A stretch of 40,891 nucleotides of DNA, from NCBI GenBank assembly GCA_018813685.1, contig JAHJAV010000055.1, forward strand, positions 1 to 40,891. The letters run 5' to 3'. Shown piece after piece: positions 27,697 through 35,716 of this stretch. Source of the DNA: Nanobdellota archaeon (lineage in GTDB: Archaea > Nanobdellota > Nanobdellia > Woesearchaeales > JACPBV01). Position 1 is the stretch's first letter; each line of letters starts with the position of its first letter. The translations under genes and the position numbers were made by a program. The notes under the pieces were generated by a model. That model saw only the letters and a program-made list of their open reading frames with translations. It was not told the DNA's origin and did not search any database.

Positions 27697-28114
27697 CTTT
27701 TTCCTCCTGAACTTCTTCTTTTTCCTTTTTCCTTGTTTTTCCTTCTTCGAGAGCTTCCATTCTCTCTTTGAATCCTTTTTCTCTTCCAAGATTTTCTATA
27801 ACTACAAAATTTTTAGTCTTGCTCAATGGCCTGCATTCAGAGATTCTTACAATATCTCCTTCTCTTGCACCTAAGCATTCTGGGTTATGAGCTTTTATCT
27901 TTGTCCTTCTTTTTTCGTATCTTTCATATTTAGGAATAACAGCCTGCCTTTCGAACTCCACTGTTGCTGTTTTCTGCATCTTTGTAGAGCTTATTGTGCC
28001 TGTAAATATCTTGCCCCTGCATTTTAGACTGCCATGAAAGGGGCAATTAGGATCATTACAACTATTGCTATTGGATTTTACCTTTATGCCTATGTTTTTG
28101 CTAGTTTCTTTCAT
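27668..28114 (-). CDS. rpsQ: small ribosomal subunit protein uS17 with charged C-terminal tail
   Basis: RGKIFTGTISSTKMQKTATVEFERQAVIPKYERYEKRRTKIKAHNPECLGAREGDIVRISECRPLSKTKNFVVIE. Confidence 0.94.
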   Translation of the reverse strand: MKETSKNIGIKVKSNSNSCNDPNCPFHGSLKCRGKIFTGTISSTKMQKTATVEFERQAVIPKYERYEKRRTKIKAHNPECLGAREGDIVRISECRPLSKTKNFVVIENLGREKGFKERMEALEEGKTRKKEKEEVQEEKDAGSQSKSN

Positions 28115-28125
28115 TTTTTTACCTT

Positions 28126-28434
28126 TTATCTCACTTCGATTGTCTCTGGCGCGAAACCGGATTGAATCAATATTCCCTTTACTTTCTGCTTATGGTCGCC
28201 CTGAAGCTCTATCCTTCCTTCTTTTGCTGTACCGCCACAAGCAAATTTACTTTTTAACCTCTTGGCCAAATCCTTAAGGTTAATCTCTTTTTCATCAATG
28301 CCTTCAATTATTGTGCTTACTTTGTTGAATTTCTTCTTCACTATTTTTACTATAATCTTTTGGCTTTCTTTTGCTATTGTTTCGCAAACGCAAAGCTCTT
28401 TTGGCAACCCGCATCTTGTGCAAATTTCACTCAT
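28126..28434 (-). CDS. translation initiation factor aIF1/SUI1
   Basis: MSEICTRCGLPKELCVCETIAKE...KIVKKKFNKVSTIIEGID...KSKFACGGTAKEGRIELQGDHKQKVKGILIQSGF. Confidence 0.94.
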   Translation of the reverse strand: MSEICTRCGLPKELCVCETIAKESQKIIVKIVKKKFNKVSTIIEGIDEKEINLKDLAKRLKSKFACGGTAKEGRIELQGDHKQKVKGILIQSGFAPETIEVR

Positions 28435-28640
28435 GTTTTGTTATCAACCTCTTTTGATTTTTCAGTTAAAATTGTCAATATCCTTGCGATGTTCTTTTTT
28501 ACTTCTCTAACCTGACCAGGGCTTTTAGGAGTTGTACCTGTGGAAATCTGGGCGTTAAGCTTGATGCGCTCTTTCTTAAGCTCTTCCAACTTTACATTAA
28601 GGTCTTCCTTACTCAGCGACCTTATTTCCTTGGCTTTCAT
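28431..28640 (-). CDS. rpmC: large ribosomal subunit protein uL29
   Basis: MKAKEIRSLSKEDLNVKLEELKKERIKLNAQ...NIARILTIL. Confidence 0.93.
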   Translation of the reverse strand: MKAKEIRSLSKEDLNVKLEELKKERIKLNAQISTGTTPKSPGQVREVKKNIARILTILTEKSKEVDNKT

Positions 28641-29379
28641 CTTTTTCCTCCTTTACTTTCTTTTTTCTTGTTCTTTTCTTTGCAGGCTTTTTTTCTTCTG
28701 ATTTTTTTTCAGCTATTTCTTCTGCCTTTTCTTCTTTTTTCTCTTCTGATTTTTCTTTCTTTTCTGATTCTGCTAATTCTTCTTCGCTTGTAAAACTGAT
28801 CACATCAGGAAGCTTGATATCAGGAGGCATTATTGATACTTTAATTCCTACAATACCTGCTTTCAACTGAGCAGCAGCATAAGCCCTATCTACCCCTTCT
28901 AACGAAACGTCTCCGCATTTTCTTAAATAACCAGAGTAAAATCTCCATGATTTTGCCCTTGAACTTGGGATCTTTCCGCTTAATATCACTTCTATGCCTA
29001 ATGCTCCTGAGCGCATTACTTCTGTCATTATCTTATGACCAACGCCTTTAAAATTTTTTGTTCCGAAACGCTCTAATGCACCTGCAATCTTTTCAGCCAT
29101 TATTGAAGCGTTGAGCCCTGTGTTTTGGACTTCTGCAATCTCTATCTGAGGATTTTCCAATTCGAATTCTTTTTTTAATAATTTTGTCAACTGTTTTATG
29201 TTTTCTCCTTTTCTTCCGACTACAAGACCCGGCCTTGATGTATGCACAATTATCTTTTCACCCAATGGAGTTTTCTGTATCTTGATGTGGCTAAGGCCTG
29301 CATTCCTGAGGCTATCTCTAACATATCTTTGAATCTGAAATTCCTTTATCTTTTCCTTAACCAGTTTTCTTTCTATCAT
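28609..29379 (-). CDS. rpsC: small ribosomal subunit protein uS3 with charged C-terminal tail
   Basis: KTPLGEKIIVHTSRPGLVVGRKGENIKQLTKLL (KH domain), GVDRAYAAAQLKAGIVGIKVSIM. Confidence 0.95.
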   Translation of the reverse strand: MIERKLVKEKIKEFQIQRYVRDSLRNAGLSHIKIQKTPLGEKIIVHTSRPGLVVGRKGENIKQLTKLLKKEFELENPQIEIAEVQNTGLNASIMAEKIAGALERFGTKNFKGVGHKIMTEVMRSGALGIEVILSGKIPSSRAKSWRFYSGYLRKCGDVSLEGVDRAYAAAQLKAGIVGIKVSIMPPDIKLPDVISFTSEEELAESEKKEKSEEKKEEKAEEIAEKKSEEKKPAKKRTRKKKVKEEKDESQGNKVAE

Positions 29380-29869
29380 TTTTCTTTTCTTCCTTTTGTT
29401 TTTTATCTTCCTTTTGTTTTTTATCTTCTTTGGATTTCTTCTCTTCGACTATGATTTCTATATGCGTCCTTTTAGATTTTCTTCTTCTCTGCCTGCCATA
29501 ACGCCATGGCCTACTAGCCAAATGAGCACATATATGTGTGATTGTCAAGTCTGATGTGTTTAATCCCTTAAATTGAGCATTTGACTCTGCGGATTCAAGC
29601 AGTTCTATGATCTTTAATGCAGCATTTTTTGGGAATCTGCCTGGCCCAATCTTTGTCTTATGGCTTAAATCTTTGTTGAATATCTTGAATGGGACTGCCC
29701 TAGTACGATCAACAACGCACTGCAGCATCTTTTTTGCCTGGGTAAGTTTTTTATTTCTTATGAAGTGACATATCTCTACACTAAACTTAGTTGAGATTGG
29801 CAGTGAACTGCCAACTACTCTAGCCATTGTTTCTTTATTATAGTTTTGTGTTGAGTATTTATGTACCAT
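29357..29869 (-). CDS. rplV: large ribosomal subunit protein uL22 with repetitive charged C-terminal tail
   Basis: YSTQNYNKETMARVVGSSLPISTKFSVEICHFIRNKKL...GRFPKNAALKIIELLESAESNAQFKGL. Confidence 0.95.
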   Translation of the reverse strand: MVHKYSTQNYNKETMARVVGSSLPISTKFSVEICHFIRNKKLTQAKKMLQCVVDRTRAVPFKIFNKDLSHKTKIGPGRFPKNAALKIIELLESAESNAQFKGLNTSDLTITHICAHLASRPWRYGRQRRRKSKRTHIEIIVEEKKSKEDKKQKEDKKQKEEKKNDRKKTG

Positions 29870-29870
29870 T

Positions 29871-30254
29871 TTATTTCACTGATAGTGCTGCTGAGCTCTT
29901 TGTAGCGCCAATTCCTGGTGCAGAGTGCTCTACTCTTTTCCTAGTCATTGCAAATTCCCCAAGGTAATGGCCTAACATCTCATCCTGGATTATAGTAGAG
30001 ACAAATTCCTTGCCGTTATGGATTCTTATGGTCATGCCGATCATCTCTGGCAGGATAACCATATCCTTGCAGTGAGTTTCAATATTATTTTTTTTTGATC
30101 TTATTCTTTTTAACAGGATTTTCTGCTGGTCTGTGAATCCTCTTTTTATGCTTCTCCTCTGTCTTGAAGGTAGCAATAGGATAAAATCAGTAATGCTAAG
30201 ATCCTTTAATTCCCCTAATGTCTTTCCCTTATATGTGAATTCTTTTTTTACCAT
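29871..30254 (-). CDS. rpsS: small ribosomal subunit protein uS19
   Basis: [12 protein letters not shown]...[13 protein letters not shown]...[37 protein letters not shown]. Confidence 0.95.
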   Translation of the reverse strand: MVKKEFTYKGKTLGELKDLSITDFILLLPSRQRRSIKRGFTDQQKILLKRIRSKKNNIETHCKDMVILPEMIGMTIRIHNGKEFVSTIIQDEMLGHYLGEFAMTRKRVEHSAPGIGATKSSAALSVK

Positions 30255-30256
30255 CT

Positions 30257-30973
30257 CTATCTCCTCTTCCAGCCTGTTCTTCTTGCCGCTACTTTACCTA
30301 CTTTTGCTCCAGGAGGAGCGTCTCTTGATACAGTAGAAGCTTTCCCTTTAGCGCAAGTGCTTCTTCCGCCAAATGGATGTGAAACAGCGTTCATTGCAAG
30401 GGCAGCTGACCTTGGCCACATCTTGTTTCTTGCCCTCATAGCATGAAACTTAAATCCTGCTTTAAGGAATGGTTTTTCTGTCCTTCCTGCACCTGCTATT
30501 ATCCCTATTGTTGCCCTGCAGGACGAGTTAAATTCTTTTTCTTTTTTTGAAGGAAGCATTACAGTAACTTTATCTTTAATCTTGTTTAGGACTTTTGCTG
30601 AGGTTCCTGAGCATCTTACGAACTTTCCACCGTCTCCAGGTGCACCTTCTATGTTATATATAAGTGTTCCTTCTGGAATACTTTTCAATGGAAGGATATT
30701 TCCTGGGCTGACTGGCGCTTCTTCGCCGTGCATTATCTTGTCTCCCACTTTAATGCCTTCTGAAGCCTGTAAAAGAGATGTTTCTCCGTTATCATAGACT
30801 ACATCAACTAAAGGAGCTGAATGGCCTGAGCAATGTATGATATCTTTTATCTCTCCACCAATAAGGTTTTTTGTGTATGAGTTATAGGCTGTTTTGCCTT
30901 CATACCTAAAGCTAGGTGCTCTGTATGTTGGCGAGCCTTTTCCACGTTTTTGCTGAATTAAATTTTTTCCCAT
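30257..30973 (-). CDS. rplB: large ribosomal subunit protein uL2
   Basis: [24 protein letters not shown]...[42 protein letters not shown]. Confidence 0.96.
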   Translation of the reverse strand: MGKNLIQQKRGKGSPTYRAPSFRYEGKTAYNSYTKNLIGGEIKDIIHCSGHSAPLVDVVYDNGETSLLQASEGIKVGDKIMHGEEAPVSPGNILPLKSIPEGTLIYNIEGAPGDGGKFVRCSGTSAKVLNKIKDKVTVMLPSKKEKEFNSSCRATIGIIAGAGRTEKPFLKAGFKFHAMRARNKMWPRSAALAMNAVSHPFGGRSTCAKGKASTVSRDAPPGAKVGKVAARRTGWKRR

Positions 30974-31001
30974 TGTTTCAAACCTTTTGTTTGTAACATG
31001 C

Positions 31002-31020
31002 CAAAAAGCTTTGCTTTTTG
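31002..31020. repeat. hairpin CAAAAAGC-ttt-GCTTTTTG in the uL23-uL2 gap
   Basis: Perfect 8-bp stem. The core 17-mer AAAAAGCTTTGCTTTTT also occurs in the aro leader (4297-4313). Confidence 0.65.
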
Positions 31021-31024
31021 AGCA

Positions 31025-31285
31025 TTACATCAAACCTAGTTGAGTTGCAATATCTATAGCAGGATTTTCTGCTGAAAATTTTACATATGCTTTTTTATTG
31101 CCGTCTGGACCTATAAACGAGTTTACTTTTATCACTTTTACCTTGAACATCTTTTCGATTGATTCTTTTATTTCCTTATTTGTAGATTTTCTATCTACTA
31201 CGAACAATAATTTATTCTCGCTTTCCATCATCCTAATCGCCTTTTCTGTCGATAAGGGGTTTTTTATTATGTGGTATGGGTCCAT
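31025..31285 (-). CDS. rplW: large ribosomal subunit protein uL23
   Basis: IIKNPLSTEKAIRMMESENKLLFVVDRKSTNKEIKESIEKMFKVKVIKVNSFIGPDGNKKAYVKF. Confidence 0.95.
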   Translation of the reverse strand: MDPYHIIKNPLSTEKAIRMMESENKLLFVVDRKSTNKEIKESIEKMFKVKVIKVNSFIGPDGNKKAYVKFSAENPAIDIATQLGLM

Positions 31286-31286
31286 T

Positions 31287-32096
31287 TTAGTTGAATAATT
31301 TTTCTTTTGATAGTAATTCTACTGCGTCTTTGCTCCATAGTGTGAGCCTGCCTGGAACTGCGCCAGGGGCCAATAACCTTACGTTTAAGTTTTTAACTTC
31401 GCAAACGTCAATGCCTGGAATGTTAGCTGCTGATTTTGTCAGGTTACAGTCTTTTGAAACTACTAACAATGGGCCTTTTCTTTTAATGTATTTTCTTCCT
31501 CTTTTTGTTCCTGCGCCTGATCTTATCTTCTTTTTTTCACATCTTTCTAATTCTTTTTCCAGACCTAGTTTGATCAAGGTTTCTTTTACCTTGCTGGTCT
31601 TGTCTAAAGATTCGATTGATGAGTCAATTATAAATGGGTAATTAGGGCTTAGCTTGTGGCCCCTTTTCTCGACTAATTCTGTCTTTAATGTAGCTGAGAT
31701 AGCAGACCTTATTGCTAATTTTCTTTCTTTCTTGTTGATTTTCTGCCACCAGATTCTTTCTGATTTTGGAGGATGGGCTTGTCTTCCGCCTACTGTTCCA
31801 GGAGCAAATGCGCCCTGCCAGTTCATCCTTGTGCCTCTTCTGGACATTATTTTTCTAGGGACTCTGGAGATACCATGACCATAAGATCCCCTGTAATCGT
31901 GCCTTCGTTTTGAGATTTCTACAGACTGCCTTTTTCCTGCTTCGGGAGATGTACCATAAGCCTGCCTCAAGTGAGACATGATAGCTAAAAATGCTCTTTT
32001 CAGCAAGTCTGGCCTTATATCTTCCTGAAACTGTTCAGGCAGTTTCATCTTGCCTGTTTCCTTGCTTTCTAAGTCTAGTATTTTAAGTTCTTTCAT
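31287..32096 (-). CDS. rplD: large ribosomal subunit protein uL4
   Basis: RPDLLKRAFLAIMSHLRQAYGTSPEAGKRQSVEISKRRHDYRGSYGHGISRVPRKIMSRRGTRMNWQGAFAPGTVGGRQAHPPK. Confidence 0.95.
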   Translation of the reverse strand: MKELKILDLESKETGKMKLPEQFQEDIRPDLLKRAFLAIMSHLRQAYGTSPEAGKRQSVEISKRRHDYRGSYGHGISRVPRKIMSRRGTRMNWQGAFAPGTVGGRQAHPPKSERIWWQKINKKERKLAIRSAISATLKTELVEKRGHKLSPNYPFIIDSSIESLDKTSKVKETLIKLGLEKELERCEKKKIRSGAGTKRGRKYIKRKGPLLVVSKDCNLTKSAANIPGIDVCEVKNLNVRLLAPGAVPGRLTLWSKDAVELLSKEKLFN

Positions 32097-32097
32097 T

Positions 32098-33063
32098 TTA
32101 GGTTAATATCTCTTTTATCTGAGGAGCTTCTTTTTGTATAAATTTGCTTGGCCTTATTGCAGTATTGAATCTTATCAATCTTTTTGTTGGGCCTGGAGCA
32201 GAGCCTTTTATTATAATATATGGGTTTTTGATTAATCCATATCTTAAGAAACCGCTTTTTGGGTTGACTTCTTCGGGTTTATCACTTATCTTTAACAGCC
32301 ATTTGTTGTGTTCTAATCTCTGGTAATAACCCATCTGACCTGCGTGAGGAACTCTCCACATAACCTTTCCCTGGCCTTGCCATCCCCCTAAAGAGCCTGG
32401 ATTTCTCCTGCTTTTTTCAGATTTATGACTTCTTAAGGATATTCCAAATCTTTTTACAGGACCCTGCAGCCCTTTTCCTTTTGTTATTGCGTGAATATCA
32501 AGCTGAGCGCCTTCTTTGAATATGTCTGAGACGTTAATTATTTTTCCTAAGACTGATTTTGCATAAGCTAGTTTTTCTTCTTTTTTTCCGCCTATGCCCA
32601 TCTCAAAAAGCTCTGGCCTTTTTTTTCCGATGGTCGTAAGTTTTGGCTGAGTGTAAACTGTTAGCTGTATATCATCAAAATCTTTTATGTCATCAATCTT
32701 AATCTTCTTGTTTTTTGGAAAAATTATCTTTCTTTCGAGTTCCTTATCCAGCTCATCAGCGAAAACATCAGAAACAACTTTTAAACCATCACCGGTTTTT
32801 TTGTAGAAACGAACAGAAGCAACTTTTAAAGGAGGACATTCAATGAGCGTAACCGGGTAAGATATTATCTTGCCTTTTGTCATTGAGTTAGGGCCATTGT
32901 CCAAAAGCATCACGTGAGCCATTCCCACTTTGTAGCCGGCAAATCCTAAAAGTTTTGCTTCTTTTGTCTTTGCCCAGCAGCCAATACTTGCTACTGGCTT
33001 TTTAGTCCTTTTTCTAGGATAATAAGCCATACTTCCGAATCTTGGTCTTCTTACGGTTGGCAT
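32098..33063 (-). CDS. rplC: large ribosomal subunit protein uL3
   Basis: FAGYKVGMAHVML, ITKGKGLQGPVKRFGI and HKSEKSRRNPGSLGGWQGQGKVMWRVPHAGQMGYYQR. Confidence 0.96.
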   Translation of the reverse strand: MPTVRRPRFGSMAYYPRKRTKKPVASIGCWAKTKEAKLLGFAGYKVGMAHVMLLDNGPNSMTKGKIISYPVTLIECPPLKVASVRFYKKTGDGLKVVSDVFADELDKELERKIIFPKNKKIKIDDIKDFDDIQLTVYTQPKLTTIGKKRPELFEMGIGGKKEEKLAYAKSVLGKIINVSDIFKEGAQLDIHAITKGKGLQGPVKRFGISLRSHKSEKSRRNPGSLGGWQGQGKVMWRVPHAGQMGYYQRLEHNKWLLKISDKPEEVNPKSGFLRYGLIKNPYIIIKGSAPGPTKRLIRFNTAIRPSKFIQKEAPQIKEILT

Positions 33064-33146
33064 TTTGTGTTATAGCAATATCTCTTATTGTAATTTTTGT
33101 GAGTAAAATTGCCTTTTATTGAAACCTTTAGTAGAATTAATCTGTA

Positions 33147-33166
33147 CTGAAAAGGCTCCTTTTCAG
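33147..33166 (-). promoter_or_regulatory. hairpin in the putative 5' leader of the ribosomal operon
   Basis: Perfect 8-bp CTGAAAAG-gctc-CTTTTCAG between the uL3 start and a TTTATAAAG TATA-like element at about 33240-33250. Confidence 0.45.
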
Positions 33167-33300
33167 GCTGTTTTTTACAATGTACATAATGAACTTAAGT
33201 ACACATTTCTATTCAGAAGTAGTGTGAATAAGGGGGGCTTTATAAAGGTTATGGAAATTTGGAATTTCTTTGAAAAAAATAATCGAAACATTTATATATG

Positions 33301-33316
33301 TATCTATCTTGTATCT
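33301..33316 (+). promoter_or_regulatory. putative RM-module operator upstream of the wHTH/methyltransferase genes
   Basis: TATCTATCTTGTATCT. The 11-mer TATCTATCTTG recurs (minus strand) at 35672-35682 upstream of the endonuclease gene. Confidence 0.5.
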
Positions 33317-33360
33317 AAAATGTGGTTAAAGTTATATATTAATGTATTAAACAAAGAGGT

Positions 33361-33630
33361 ATGCAAAGGGGGATGGTAACTGCTATATCATTATTGAAAT
33401 CTAGTGAATATCGCTTAAAGATAGTAAAAGCTATAGGAAAAGATACAGTAACTCCTTCTGAAATTGCGGAAAAAATAGGAATACGTTTAAATCATGTAAG
33501 TACGTTTTTAAAAGAATTAAAAGAGAATAATTTAGTAAAATGCTTAAATGAAGATACAAGAAAAGGCAGATTATATGAATTGACAGAATTAGGACAAAAT
33601 GCAATCGACAAGCTTACAAATGGAAAATAG
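33361..33630 (+). CDS. winged-helix (ArsR/MarR-like) transcriptional regulator, probable RM controller
   Basis: KDTVTPSEIAEKIGIRLNHVSTFLKELKENNLVKCLNEDTRKGRLYELTELGQNAI. TATA-like ttatatatta about 30 nt upstream of ATG 33361. Confidence 0.8.
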   Translation: MQRGMVTAISLLKSSEYRLKIVKAIGKDTVTPSEIAEKIGIRLNHVSTFLKELKENNLVKCLNEDTRKGRLYELTELGQNAIDKLTNGK

Positions 33631-34888
33631 AATAAAATTTAAGGATGAAAGCTGGGACTTTCGCAATGATTTTACTAAGTATAGTAATCATGGCTTTCAT
33701 ACTTACCCAGCTATGATGATTCCCCAAGTGGCAAGAAGATTAATCCAAATGTATGGAAAAGATAAAGAGGTTCTCTTAGATCCTTTTATGGGTTCAGGAA
33801 CAGCGCTTTTAGAAGCAAAACTACATAAAAATTTCAAAAAAGCTTATGGTATAGACATAAATCCTCTTGCTCTTTTAATTTCAAAAGTAAAAACTACGCC
33901 AATTAATCCAGAAATTCTAAAAGAAGAGTATAATCAATTAATTTCTAGGTGTAATACAGATAAAAAAGCAGTTAATTTCAGAGAGAAAGAAATTAAAAAA
34001 CCAGATTTCTATAATCTTGAATTCTGGTTTAAACCAGAAGTGATAATTGATTTAGCAATAATCAAAGAAAGTATAAATAGAATTGAAGATAAAGATATAA
34101 AAGATTTTTTTCTGGTTGTTTTCTCTGAAACTGTAAGAAATGTATCCAACACTAGAAATGGGGAATATAAACTTTATAGGATGAATCGATCGATGATGGA
34201 TAAACATAAACCTAATACTTTTGAAGTATTTAAAGGCAAAGCATCAAAGAATATTGTTGGAATGGAAGAATATTTTAAAATATATAATCCAAAGTGTCAA
34301 GTTAATATTCTAGCAGAAGATACGAGAAATTTGACATCTATTCCCACGAATAGTGTTGATTTAATTGTAACCTCCCCACCCTATGGAGATAGTCGAACAA
34401 CAGTAGCTTATGGTCAGTTTTCAAGATTAGGTTTACAATGGTTAGATTATGGTAAAGATGAAGTTTCGAATATTGATAAAGTAAGTTTGGGCGGTATACC
34501 TACTAAAGATTTGCATAATTGGTTAGATTCTCCAACTTTAAAGAAAACATTGGATGAAATTTCTAAAATTGATACTTGCAGGGCAAAAGATGTTTTAAGC
34601 TTTTATGTGGATTTTAATAAGTGTGTTCGGGAATTACATAGAGTTACTAAAAAAGGTGCATTTATGTGCTTGGTGGTAGGTAATAGAACTGTAAAAGGCG
34701 TTCAAATTCCAACAGATGAAATAATATTAGAATTATTCCAATCAAAAAATCATTATAAGCACCACAATACATTTATTAGAAATATACCCCATAAAAGAAT
34801 GCCCAAATTAAATTCTCCTACTAACATAGTCGGTAATCATGCTGTAACTATGAATGAAGAATGGATAGTTATTATAGAGAAACAATAA
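33620..34888 (+). CDS. DNA methyltransferase (N4-cytosine/N6-adenine type)
   Basis: DPFMGSGTALLEAKL (SAM-binding motif) and DLIVTSPPYGDS (catalytic SPPY motif). ORF start overlaps the regulator 3' end (alternative start 33599). Confidence 0.9.
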   Translation: MENRIKFKDESWDFRNDFTKYSNHGFHTYPAMMIPQVARRLIQMYGKDKEVLLDPFMGSGTALLEAKLHKNFKKAYGIDINPLALLISKVKTTPINPEILKEEYNQLISRCNTDKKAVNFREKEIKKPDFYNLEFWFKPEVIIDLAIIKESINRIEDKDIKDFFLVVFSETVRNVSNTRNGEYKLYRMNRSMMDKHKPNTFEVFKGKASKNIVGMEEYFKIYNPKCQVNILAEDTRNLTSIPTNSVDLIVTSPPYGDSRTTVAYGQFSRLGLQWLDYGKDEVSNIDKVSLGGIPTKDLHNWLDSPTLKKTLDEISKIDTCRAKDVLSFYVDFNKCVRELHRVTKKGAFMCLVVGNRTVKGVQIPTDEIILELFQSKNHYKHHNTFIRNIPHKRMPKLNSPTNIVGNHAVTMNEEWIVIIEKQ

Positions 34889-35632
34889 TCAAATTTCTTC
34901 AACTTTGAACACTTTAGGAATGTTGTTTTTTAAAACTCTGAAACCCGAACCATGGTCGTGTGTTTTTCCTTTACTTGAACCAGTACCATACACCCCTATT
35001 CTTATATCGTAAACAATTAATCCTTCTTTTACAAATTGAATGAATTTTTGAAAAGATAACTCTTTTAACAAAGTAGCTTCTTTAAAATGGAATAACTCTT
35101 TTCCATTTTCTACTTTTGCATCTGCATTTATGAAAGCAATATGTTCGCATTTGGTTTCAATAATAGATTTTAGGTCTGCAAAGGTGTAATAAATTGAGTT
35201 GTCAATTATTTTATCTGTCGTTAGATTTTTTACCAAGATAACTATTCTTTCCGCCTTTTCATCAACTTCTAGCTTAAATCCTATCTTTGAAAAGAATGTG
35301 TTGAACTTTGTAGCTGAGATTGTAGTATGTAGTATCTTCATATTATTTTTATCTGGATGGCCATAAGTTTCTCTGAGATAGGAATTTGCACCTTGAGGAT
35401 TTGATGGGGATTTTGTAAATAATGTTAGCATACTTTTTGATAAATCCCTTTTTGATTTGATTTCTAAGATTCCTTGATAATCTGCTAAAGAACTATTGTT
35501 TTCTACTATGCCGATTACATCTTCAAAAGTTTTACCTATCCCAGTATTATGTGTTCTATGAGATTCAATAAATCCTTTTGATTTTATAATAGAAAAATCT
35601 TTTTTAAAACCTTGTAATACTTTAGCATCCAT
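34889..35632 (-). CDS. MvaI/BcnI-family type II restriction endonuclease (predicted)
   Basis: HNTGIGKTFEDVIGIVENNSSLADYQGILEIKSKRDLSKSMLTLFTKSP resembles the MvaI/BcnI family core with PD-(D/E)XK. Convergent with the methyltransferase. Confidence 0.75.
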   Translation of the reverse strand: MDAKVLQGFKKDFSIIKSKGFIESHRTHNTGIGKTFEDVIGIVENNSSLADYQGILEIKSKRDLSKSMLTLFTKSPSNPQGANSYLRETYGHPDKNNMKILHTTISATKFNTFFSKIGFKLEVDEKAERIVILVKNLTTDKIIDNSIYYTFADLKSIIETKCEHIAFINADAKVENGKELFHFKEATLLKELSFQKFIQFVKEGLIVYDIRIGVYGTGSSKGKTHDHGSGFRVLKNNIPKVFKVEEI

Positions 35633-35671
35633 GTGCTATTGTCAAGATACAAATTTTATATAACGATACCG

Positions 35672-35682
35672 CAAGATAGATA
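35672..35682 (-). promoter_or_regulatory. putative RM-module operator upstream of the endonuclease gene
   Basis: Minus-strand TATCTATCTTG(CGGTATC) immediately upstream of the TATA-like TTATATAAAA (35653-35662), which lies about 30 nt before the ATG (35632). Confidence 0.5.
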
Positions 35683-35716
35683 TAGTTTAGATACAACAAT
35701 AATTGTTGTTGTGTTT

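Noticed and set aside
27697-27789. Extended uL14 ORF start at 27789
   Set aside because: The extension overlaps the uS17 tail in another frame. ATG 27696 has an aggagg SD and gives a normal uL14 N-terminus.
33119-33379. 86-aa ORF upstream of the RM regulator (33119-33379)
   Set aside because: It spans the divergent promoter region and contains both TATA-like elements. It has no domain-like character. A 19-aa leaderless ORF from 33320 is possible but unsupported.
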